The notes beneath the pieces were generated by a model. It had not been told where the DNA came from, did not search any database, and worked only from the letters and a program-made list of their open reading frames with translations. A stretch of DNA of 28,811 bases from Rhizomucor pusillus (lineage: Eukaryota > Mucoromycota > Mucoromycetes > Mucorales > Lichtheimiaceae), in contig FWWN02000198.1 in NCBI GenBank assembly GCA_900175165.2, positions 1-28,811 on the forward strand. Reading direction: 5' to 3'. Both the position numbers and the translations under genes were made by a program. Shown in pieces: positions 9,937 through 18,921 of the stretch. The stretch's first letter is position 1. Each line of letters starts with the position of its first letter.

Positions 9937-11516
9937 TGTCTTCTCTGACACAGCCAGGAACGCCTCGGCCAGATACCATCTCGCTACCACCTACACCGCT
10001 CGTCGATGGCAACAAGTCTCCGCCGGAGCGGCCGAGCCTCCAGGCACGCCCGGCCAGTTTCACGAGCATGTCAACTTTCCCGTCCCATCCATATCAACTG
10101 GGCCCTCCAATCAGAAAGCGCAGAGCAGACTCGATCTTCTCGTTTGAGATGGGGCCGTCTTTCTCGAGCACCAAGCAACTCCACGAACTGTTCAGTTTAG
10201 ATCAAACCAATGGGTAAAAAATCATCGAATATTTTTCTCGGCGTCTTATTGGTTGATCTCACCATTAGAATTAAAGATACCAAGTGCAACTTCAGGCCAA
10301 GATGGACCGCGGATTTTTCCGGGCGGATCAGGACTGGGCATGTTACCGTCGCAACTACTTTCAAGTCAGCGCGACTTTTGACGTCCACGGCATCAATTAC
10401 CTCTTGCAAGGCCCCGAGGTGCCGTGCCTGCTGCGGAAATCAGACCAGCAGCAGCAGGAACTTCGCCAAGTTGATTACTTCTCAATCGGTGTCAGCGCCT
10501 GCGTATCCAATAATACCGACAAGAAAATTGAACTCGTGCAGCATACCCCAAAAAGAGACAAAGGTCCACAAATGGTACCGAAACCGCAGGCCGTGCGCGC
10601 AGGTGGCAACCTGCACCTCGCTTCCGTAGGCTCGAGCCACCACATTGTTACCTTTGAGAGAATGCAGTTCAAGACTGCCACAGCAAACAACGGCAAACGG
10701 CGCGCGGCACAGCAATACTACGAAATCGTTATTAGTCTCTATGCCAATACCTGCCACGGAGAATCAATCTTGGTAGCAACTTGCCACTCGGCACCTCTCG
10801 TCGTCCGCGGCAGAAGTCCAGGTCACTATGCGGATTCACATACCCGATACAGACATAGCTTGACTGCTGCTGCAGCCAATGCTCCCCCGCCTCCCCCGCC
10901 TCCCCCGCCGCTGGGTCATCATCACCACCACGACCAGCCTAACGGTAACCACCCTGCTGCTGGTAGTATGATGCCACCACCTCCGCAACCGGACAGAGCA
11001 GCGCATTTGCCACCACCACCACCCGGAGCAACTCAGGCAAGGTTCATGAGCTTGCCAACCTCACCTGTCAGCGACTTTGGACCCTACTCGCCCTACAGCA
11101 GCTATGGATACCACGTCGCATACTCACCGCATGCGCCAGAACCGCCGCATCACCAACCACCGCCGCCACAGTCGCATATAAGCACTTCAGGAGTACATTA
11201 TCCTACTCACGCGTCGCAGCAAGACCAGTCATCATATTTTGCTCGACCAGAGGACAAGGCGATGATGCCTCCTCCCCCTCATCCTACGCAGCAACAGCAG
11301 CAACAGCAGCATTCGTTGATGTATGACAGGTCATCGCCCTATTACGGAGACTCGTCGTATCCTCCCACCAGGGACAGCGGGGAGATGCTGGACGATAAAC
11401 TGCCTTCAACGAGCGTACCGTCCTCTGCACCAGCAAGTTTCTCAACAGCGCCAGGATACCCGCCTTATCCTTACGAAGACTACGGCGCTTCGTATACTCC
11501 TCCCACGTCATCGTAA
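9790..11516 (+). CDS. NDT80/PhoG-family transcription factor
   Basis: Three exons: 9790-9797, 9932-10213 and 10277-11516 (509 aa). The first coding exon gives only ATG CAT AG; start at the ATGATG of 9933 is an equally possible in-frame choice. Residues ~97-282 form the Ig-fold NDT80 DNA-binding domain: KMDRGFFRADQDWACYRRNY, FSIGVSACVSN, IELVQHTPKRDKGPQ, FERMQFKTATANNGKRRAAQ and SAPLVVRGRSPGHY, all hallmarks of the family (yeast Ndt80, Neurospora vib-1, Aspergillus xprG). These nuclear factors control meiosis, or nutrient response, protease secretion and incompatibility. The acceptor at 10276 is chosen because it yields NGYQVQLQ; the closer AG at 10268 leaves a stop in frame. The C-terminal ~225 residues are a low-complexity activation-type region: polyP, polyH, polyQ (11287-11310) and many PPP runs. 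It lacks nearby partners that would fix its pathway. Confidence 0.88.
10885..11312 (+). repeat. low-complexity polyP / polyH / polyQ coding tract
   Basis: The sequence repeats CCNCCN codons (proline) at 10888-10911, then CAT/CAC (histidine) at 10915-10930, and CAG/CAA (glutamine) at 11287-11310, all in the reading frame of the NDT80-family protein. It is typical of a disordered transactivation region. Confidence 0.75.
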
Positions 11517-12994
11517 AAATCACATTACGCGGCTGGTCCGTCTTTTCTTTCTCTTTTTTGCACAACAGGACGAAGAGGGTGTGTGTATGTGTGGTAAAAT
11601 GGTAAGGCTATCATTTAGGATTTCTCTCTCTCTTTCTACGGTCTTATATAGTCTCTTTTTGGTATTTTATTTCTATCCATATATCACATATATCCATTAT
11701 AGCTTTCTTATATGCATATGCTTCCCTGCTAGTCTACCTTTCCGTTTCTCTCTCTACTATGTACACTTTTTACTTTGCTGCTAAATCAAGAGCTTGTATT
11801 CTCAGCTGATGTTCCTCCGGTATAAATTATGCTCAATCATGTGTAACAAAAACGTAATATTGGCGGCTCACATCCCCACCACCATCGAGCATTTTTTTTT
11901 CTCCTCCACCTCTCTCTTCCCGATTCAACAAGATTGTCAACTGATTTATGTACGCGAACAAGATTTTTAACAAAGCCAATACATATTTGTATTAGGAGAG
12001 AAGAAAAATAATCAATTTTGAAAAAAGGCCCTCTGGATTATTAGCAATAAATGGGGACGATCCTTTATATCCAATAAAGTACAACAGTGATGGAGCAGTA
12101 GTGCTGGTTTCTCTTTCCAGAGGAAAAGGAGGAAAAAGTTTAATCGAGCCAAATGTTGCACAAACCCACATTTTGAATGCTTCTTCTATGCAAGGACGAT
12201 TACAGATTACCTAAACAATCATGGCTGAGGTTTCCCAATTGGGCAAACATGTTCTTGGAAGCATACACGCGGGCTGCTATTTCCGCCTTCAGAAAAAATG
12301 TAGAGTAACATCCTGAACGAACATTTGCAGTTTCTGCCACACGCCTGCAAGCTAGGCTGCTTCACTCTTTATGTTGACTTTGCAGTGAAGATTATTATTA
12401 TTGTTACTGCTTTCACTCAAGGTCAAAACACGGACTGGATATGCATCTTGCTTTGCTGTTGCGCACACTCACTCGGTAAGCCCTCACATCGTTGCATCTG
12501 ATTGAAGCAGAGAATATCTCGAGCTGATACTGCTACTGCTGCTTGTACATTACACATTGGTTTTCACCTCTGGAGAGTCCTTGGAGTTATATACCAACCT
12601 GAAGACCGGTGTATCTCTCTGTGTGTGAGAAAATACCAATTCATTCACGCATTTCAAATCTCTTTAATAAGCACATTATCCCAAGTTTAAATCAGTGTGC
12701 CGTTTTGTTCCTCCTTACTTTCATCATCATTATTATTAAAGTCAATAAGAGGATAAACAGACACAACATTATTGTACTGAATCAAAAAGAGATGCACCGT
12801 AAAATGGTGTTGATGTTTTTTATTATGCGCTTTTATCGTACTTTCTACATGGCGGACTACATGGGATAGGGTAGAGTATCTATATTGATGAAGATGATTA
12901 GTTAATTTGTTCTTATGAGTACAGTATGTATACATGCAAGGTCAATATAACGTCGAAAGACATTGCTAATTTTGATAATTGATTTCTGGGATGA
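11517..12994. other. intergenic region between NDT80-family gene and NmrA pseudogene
   Basis: About 1.5 kb without a supportable gene. It has a CT-rich stretch (11624-11640), AT-rich DNA, and two AATAAA motifs (12046 and 12073) that could end the upstream transcript, although both are over 500 nt past the stop. Frames at 12502-12935 are short and random. The right end is the 3' flank of the minus-strand pseudogene. Confidence 0.5.
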
Positions 12995-13838
12995 TTACTT
13001 GTTGGCTAGTATCCATTCCTCCAGTGTCTGCGGCTTGTATTCACGAACCGGGCGCAACATCGAATACGCGATAATGTGTGGTATTTGAGCTTGCGTTGTC
13101 AGGACGTCGTACATGGCAGAAGCCGGAATTCGCTGGAACTATATATCACGTCCCAAATGTTTGGAAAGGATAGCTGCACGTTCTACAGGTGTCAGCCAGT
13201 CGCCCGTCATTTCGTAGACGGCATCTCTGTGTTTCTCGATATGTTCCTGGAATATGATGGCCGCGAGGGCTCCGATATCGTCGGGTGAGATCCATTCTTC
13301 AACCATGTCTTCTGGATAGGCTCCGAAAATCTTGTTGGATGACTTGATCGTGGCAATTTCCTGGCGTAAATGATCTGACATGAAGCACGTCGGTCGCAAG
13401 CAGACGTACGTTCCACCGCGGTTGGGAATATCCAAGATGGCTTTTTCGCATCCAAAGAGCGACGCCCAAGAACGATTGGCGCCAACCTGGCGCGAAGTTG
13501 GCAGTACCTGACACATCCACAATCTGCTTCACACCTGCATTGTATGCTATCTCTGCGATGGCAGGTTTCACTTGAGACATGTTGGCGCTGTAAGGAGTAA
13601 CCATAAACAGACGTGTGTGGCCCTAGATAGCTTTCCTGAGCAGCGTCAGATCAGACAGGTCTCCCTTGACAGTATTCAGTTGCTTAGCGTCCTGAAACAG
13701 GCTGCTGGCATTGGTAGGATCGCGCGTATAGAGTGTTGTTGAGATATCGGCCTTGATTAGATCTCGTACGAGCTGCTTGCCACTGTTGCTAGTGCCACCA
13801 ACTACAAAAATTCGATCCGTTGCGTTGCTGTTAGCCAT
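12995..13838 (-). pseudogene. NmrA-like NAD(P)-binding protein, broken
   Basis: The minus strand starts with ATG at 13838 and a Rossmann motif (RIFVVGGTSNSGKQLV), then GDLSDLTLLRKAI. It is interrupted by TAG at 13625-13623, continuing in the same frame with GHTRLFMVTPYS and QIVDVSG. A frame change follows around 13515-13480, after which WASLFGCEKAIL and YVCLRPTCFMSDHL match the family. TAG at 13141-13139 breaks it again before FQRIPASAMYDVL...EEWILANK and a final TAA at 12997-12995. Total length (~280 codons) and motif order fit NmrA/SDR-atypical proteins, which bind NAD(P) and act as redox sensors or reductases. No intron with proper signals removes the stops or fixes the frame. High residual similarity suggests recent loss. 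Sequencing error would need three separate faults. Confidence 0.8.
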
Positions 13839-14318
13839 AATGCAATGAGTTATTACTCAATAATGTTTTTACTCAGCATGTTCATGCACCATCCACTTTA
13901 TACTAGAAAGACACGGATCCATGTCGGCCCGCAGTCCTTAAAGCCTTACTTTGTTGACGAACATCCTCCGCATGTCCGCACTATGTGGTTGCCAAAATAG
14001 GAACCACCTTACCGCATTCATGAACAAAATTGGTCAAAACATAAATAATTCAACATAGAGTCTTTGCTTTGATAGTTCTGTTAATAATTGAACAAGTCAT
14101 TCAAGTTCTCTAGGACACATCACTGTTATGATTGAAAAGAAAGCCTGCGTTTTCGGGCACACCGGTACTTTACCCGGAGAACATCGTCTCATAGACGCTC
14201 ATACATGCAGTACACCATTCTGTTCGTATGACTAGCTCCTTACTTGATCAGAGTACTTCATCTTTAACGTGCGTTCGCTACGTCAAGGCCTCGTATCTGG
14301 GAAACACTCGAAGACGAC
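13839..14318. other. intergenic region between the two pseudogenes
   Basis: This region sits between two divergently oriented broken genes and would have held both promoters. No ORF, repeat or RNA gene is evident. Confidence 0.5.
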
Positions 14319-17057
14319 ATGCTTTTTGATGAAGAAGACACCGAGATCCGGCCCCAGTTTTCAGCCTTTGAAGGCCGTAAATTAGGTGAAGGTGGTTTTG
14401 GCGCCGTGTATGCTTGTCGGTACGCGGACCAAGATGCCACCGTCAAGATCTTTGTCACCGTTACTGACCTTTGGGACGGCGCAGCGTATGCCAAAGAGAC
14501 AAAACTGCTCAAGATATTGCGGCACGACAACAATGTCATCAAGTTTTACGATGTGCTCTCGCTGAGTGGCTCCCTGGCGAAAGTGCTTCAGTCGGGATTT
14601 CTGGACGATAAAACCTAAAGCAAAGGAGCGGATCACGTTTAAAATTCTTAACGGCATCGAGTATCTCCACAAATCCACAGCGATCTCAAGTCCGTGAATA
14701 TTCTTCTCGCAACGGAATATACTGCCAAAATATGTGATTTCGGATTGGCAACAGTTGTGGAAGCTGCTAATAAGGGGAAATTCTACAGGCGGTTGAGGTC
14801 GTTGCAATGGAAAGCACCGTAGCTTCTCAATGAAAATTACCTGTTTACACACGTGAATCCGATAACTTTGCACTCGGCTGGGTGCTATGGGGGATGATAA
14901 CCAAAAAAAGCCATATCACGAAGTAATCTACAATTCGACGGTTGTCAAGGATAAAATACGGCGAGGCGAGCAAGAGAAGATACCAAAGATACGCCAGACA
15001 AGTACGCTACGATGCTACACCGCTGCCGGTGCTTTGAACCAGTTGAACGACCTAGTGTAGGATAGCTGCGGCTCATTCTTTGCTATAAACCTGGCGACGA
15101 TGCCGCTGAACGAGTACTCATCGAAAAATCAGAGCCTGATTTGGATATCAGCAATGCTGTAGATAATATTACAACAGAGAGCATTTTCTCCAGCGATTGG
15201 AGCAGCGTGATGGTGTCTTCTTGCTACGGAGCAGATGAAACACGTACCGCCAAAGCGGCAAGCGAACAAGAACCATCCCTATCGTCAAGTGATCGGCTGA
15301 GCACCTTCACAGGATCACACTGTGAAAAAAGTAAGTTCTCCCCCGCCTTGGAGCCCATGCAGCAGGAAAACACTCGATTCTCCAAGACAGACAGCATTGT
15401 GGGTTCCCTTACTATTATCAAACGCATACGCTCTGTAATGCTAGAAAACTCGCTCACACTCATAGTAACAGCGATTGTTGCCAAGGTGTGACCATAGCTA
15501 TTTCTTTAGAGACTAGGAAAAAGATCTTGCTTGTTTCTCGGCAGCAGCAGAGCAGGGCCTAGCGGATGCTCAGTACGGTTTCGATATAATGTACGACAAG
15601 GCTGTGTTGTGCCAGAGGATCCAAAGAAGGCATCTTATTGTTATACTCTCGCAGCTGATCAAGGGTATGTTCTTGTACCATGTACTGAAAAGGATGTGGC
15701 GTTAATAAAAATTACAACAAGACAAAGGAACTTTGGATACAATCAGCGAACGAAGGGCACGCTGGCGCATACTTTAATCTGGGTCAAATGTATGACAAAT
15801 TGACCAGGCGTTCGAGTATTACCAAATAGTCAGCCAATGAGGGAGATAATTTGGACCAGATAAAGCTCGGACGATTGTGCCATGCACTTGAAAGGAATAC
15901 AATATGTCTTATGGACCTCTGTTGAACTCTGCTATGCAAGGAGACACTGAGACGCAATACATACTGGCAATGTATTTCAACGGATGGGCCGTTAGACGGG
16001 ATACTAGGAAGATGGTCGAGTTACTACCGCAGCAGACCAAGGTTACAGGCGGGGTTGCACAACTTGGGAATATTATACTTTGCTGGCCTACACCCTGTAC
16101 ATCGTGACAAAAAGAAAGGTGCCGAACACTTTCTTCGAGCAGTTGAAGCTGGAACCATGGGTCCCTGGACACCTTGAGACAATTATATCTTCGGGGAGAA
16201 ACTGTGGAAACAGGATACGTGCATGCTTTAGATTCCTGTATGGAGCCAGCGGAGCCGGGAGATGTCTTCGCAGTATTCAAACTAGGGGACTTATTCTATC
16301 AATATGATTATGAAAAAACCAGACTACACGAGGAGCGAAAAATTGTATAAGGAAGCGAAATATCAAGGAGACAAGGAGACATGTCGTGTTTTGGTCGCTT
16401 ATTTCAAGAACCTACTACCAAAGAACAGAGAATTGCAAAGGGTCTAGAATGGTATATCAAAGCTGCAGATCTTGGAAGTATTGAAGCACAAATGCGACTG
16501 GCTGAGACGTACTTCACTGGATTTGTCGTGAAAAGAGATCATGCAAAAACTCTCGAATTTTACAAAAAAGCGGCAGATCAAAGACACGCTGAAGCAAAGT
16601 TTCAATAGGCAAGATGTATGAACTTGGACAAGGTGTGCCTCGACATTGCGCGAGAGCGTTCGAATTCTACAAATTATCCGCAGATCAAGGATTACCGTTG
16701 CGCCAGCAAGACTGGGTTGGCTGTATGAGCATGGTCTTGGAGTACAACAAGATTATCAAAGGACTGTTGAACTATAAAAGCAAAGCGTGATTAAGGATGC
16801 CGAGATGCGATGATGAATTTGGCATGGATGTATCAAAATAACGTGGGCACTGAAAAGGATCTATCCAAGGCTTTCACCCTGTATCAGGATTGCACTAGAC
16901 TAGGAGACGAAAGAGCTCAGTATCACTTGGCACATATCTAAATGATGGTGCTTTACCCAGAAGTCGTGCAAAAGCGATTGAATTGCTCGAAAATTCTGCG
17001 AAGATGGGCTACGCAAAGGCAAAGTCAACATTGATATCGCTAGAAACAAACGACTAA
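14319..17057 (+). pseudogene. protein kinase plus Sel1-repeat protein, degenerate
   Basis: From the ATG at 14319 the frame gives a kinase N-lobe: GRKLGEGGFGAVYACRYA (Gly loop), then ATVKIF (VAIK-like Lys). TAA at 14616 ends it. In shifted frames follow ERITFKILNGIEYLHK, HSDLKSVNILL (catalytic loop, HRD changed to HSD), KICDFGLA (DFG), WKAP-TAG-LLNENY (APE position replaced by TAG), LGWVLWGMITKK, PYHEVIYNS and YATMLHRCRCFEPVERPSV (C-lobe). A Ser-rich linker (15141-15491) leads to Sel1 repeats across 15540-17057: EQGLADAQYGFDIMYDK, AMQGDTETQYILAMYFNG, IKAADLGSIEAQMRLAETYF, FYKKAADQRHAEAKF, IGKMYELGQGVPR, LAWMYQNNVGTEKDLSKAF and ENSAKMGYAKAK. At least eight frame changes or stops are needed and splice signals do not explain them. 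Kinase-Sel1 fusions are, to my knowledge, expanded in Mucoromycota; intact ones are thought to act in signalling. This copy is dead or badly decayed. Confidence 0.85.
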
Positions 17058-17888
17058 ATTATTATCCAAGCACGTCTCATGCTTTGCCCGTATTTTTGCT
17101 TAAAAATAACGGTCAATATAGCTAAATGCTATTTTCTGGTAGATAGATGCATAGCTTTTTGCAATAATCCAGCATCCTCTCGGTCTTGTATCGAAAACTA
17201 AGTGGATCCTCAAGCAGGCATTAACAATTTACTACCAGTCGTACCAAGGGACGCGGTTACTGCCATTATTTTGAAATTGGTGGTTAATCCATACTAGAAT
17301 CCACAACTTTTTAGACAAATTAATTCCACATAACATCTGCTCTAAACTTTTAGCTATGTTAACATCAAACAGCTTAAAACAGAGTGGGACAATGCATTCT
17401 AGTACAGACATGACTGTTATTCTTCTCAGCTCAAGGAATTTGGCTTTTTAGCTGACATCCGACCTTGGAGATACTAGCGACAGCTTGCATAGCTTGAACT
17501 GTATGATGCAAACTTTGAAAACCTTTTTCGAATGCAGTATACAATGGAGTATGTATTGGTGCGTCGGAATCAAACTTGTTGCGTTATAATACTACTATTC
17601 AGCCAGACTATCACATCGAAAGCCTGTCTTCACTAAAAGATTATCTGCAATTTCGTCAAAAACGTAATCAGCAAATACGATTGAATGTATTGAACCAGAG
17701 CATCAGTTTTTTTGGAAACATAAATTATTTGCGCGAGGGAATGATTGCACCGTAGTTCTAGATTTGAGGGTGTCAGGGCAACAAAAATGTCAGCCAAGTG
17801 TGTGTTGGGTTTGAAATTTCCAGCTCAAGCACCAAAAGGGATTCGATTGCCTGCCTCCCAAAAGTTCCTCCTCTCCACTTTCATCAAC
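17058..17888. other. gap upstream of the eS25 gene with an ORF relic
   Basis: AT-rich DNA after the kinase-Sel1 relic. It includes degenerate coding-looking sequence at about 17415-17758, listed separately, and the eS25 promoter from ~17760. No intact gene is seen. Confidence 0.5.
17415..17758 (+). pseudogene. relic of an unidentified coding sequence
   Basis: One frame reads SSQLKEFGFLADIRPWRY, TAG, RQLA, TAG, then LELYDANFENLFRMQYTMEY. After a frame change near 17570 it reads LRYNTTIQPDYHIESLSSL and continues DYLQFRQKRNQQIRLNVLNQ up to NYLREGMIAP. The composition is protein-like (charged and aromatic residues, no low complexity), but stops and a frame change break it. I do not recognise the family; a transposon protein or another gene relic is possible. 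Confidence 0.35.
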
Positions 17889-18541
17889 ATGGTACGTTGA
17901 GTAGTTGTCATGGGCGACGGCGTGCAGTACGGACATGGGACGGCAACGATGATGGATGATGGATGCTACAAGGGAGAGATGGATGGATGGAATTACGTAT
18001 CTTGAGAGGGTGAAATGGATGCCGGTCGCCCAGGTTGCCGCCCAAAGGATCGTCACTCACGCATTTTCAATTGTTTGCAGGGAAAGAAGGACCAAGTTCC
18101 TACTTCGTCTTCCGGCGGAAAGAAGGCCAAGAAGGCATGTATAGTAAATAGAGTAGACAGGCAATGCTGGAGTCGCTGACATGTTTGCTACAGAAATGGT
18201 CTGCCAAGAAGGTCAAGGACAAGGCCAACAACATGGTCGTCCTCGATAAGCCCACCTACGAGCGTCTTTTCAAGGAAGTTCCCACTTACAAGCTCATCAC
18301 CCAGTCCGTGCTTGTCGACCGTCTTCGTCTTAACGGCTCTCTTGCACGCGTTGCTATCAAGGAGCTCGAATCCCAAGGTCTCATCAAGCCCCTCATCCGT
18401 CACCACTCGCAGATCATCTACAGTAAGTTACAGGATACATCAATTATACCGGAATCGTTCGGTTTGCTCACATTCTTGCTTTTTTCCTTTGCAGCTCGCG
18501 CCACTGGTGATGACAAGAAGGCTGCTAACGACGAAGAGTAA
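17889..18541 (+). CDS. rps25: 40S ribosomal protein eS25
   Basis: Four coding exons: 17889-17891 (the ATG alone), 18081-18134, 18194-18422 and 18495-18541 (110 aa). The protein has a Lys-rich N-terminus (GGKKAKK|KWSAKKVKDKAN), then the winged-helix core with VPTYKLITQSVLVDRL, GSLARVAIKELESQGLIKP and HHSQIIYTRATG, all diagnostic of eS25. eS25 sits in the small-subunit head near the E site. Family length is ~105-125 aa. Intron 1 (189 nt) splits right after the start codon, a common layout in fungal ribosomal protein genes. Intron 2 appears to be GC-AG (AAG|GCATGT, 18135-18193), since this restores KAKKKWS; a GT donor at 18144 would add three codons (ACI). Intron 3 (18423-18494) has standard signals. 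The gene is intact and directly follows a stretch of decayed genes. Confidence 0.93.
17949..17990 (+). repeat. GATG/GGAT short tandem repeat in eS25 intron 1
   Basis: Repeated GATGATGGATGATGGATG and GATGGATGGATGG units lie within the first intron of the eS25 gene. It is a simple sequence repeat with no further structure seen. Confidence 0.6.
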
Positions 18542-18557
18542 ATTCGGCATTTCTTTA

Positions 18558-18563
18558 AATAAA
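18558..18563 (+). promoter_or_regulatory. AATAAA polyadenylation signal of the eS25 gene
   Basis: AATAAA lies 17 nt after the eS25 stop codon. It is a plausible poly(A) signal for a short 3' UTR. The cleavage site was not determined. Confidence 0.5.
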
Positions 18564-18921
18564 GAAAGCATGGCATTGAACCTGATGTCTGCATAAGTGT
18601 GTAAATATCGAGAGTGCGTGCATTCATGTGTCTATCATGGTGTACATGTAACATTATTCATCGTTGAGTTTGCAACGAACGTTATAGCTCGATGCTCTTA
18701 CTTTCTAAGGAGAAGAAAGCGTATCGGATATGTAATTATTTGCTTTGCTGCTAATGAATGGTATCTAACAAGAGCAAACGATTGCAGATCCTCTTTTCAT
18801 TTTGGCTGCAAATTGTTTGGCGAGAAACGTCAGACGGCACACACGGAGTCCGAATGTTCAACATGCGCATCATCATCTAACCGTGACCTGAAACCCTTTG
18901 ACCCTCTTTTCCCTATGCATC
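18564..18921. other. intergenic region between eS25 and the LRR gene
   Basis: This is the eS25 3' flank and the LRR gene promoter. A short upstream ATG at 18915 overlaps the LRR start in another frame and stops at 18944. No gene is supported. Confidence 0.5.

Noticed and set aside
13480..13515. A tiny intron explaining the NmrA frame change
   Set aside because: The only GT...AG pair there is ~21 nt, a multiple of three, so it would not correct the frame; the two TAGs would remain.
12995..17758. Alternative genetic code with TAG read as sense
   Set aside because: TAG is the terminal stop of the intact TTLL12-like and NRAMP genes, and the relics also contain TAA or TGA stops and frameshifts.
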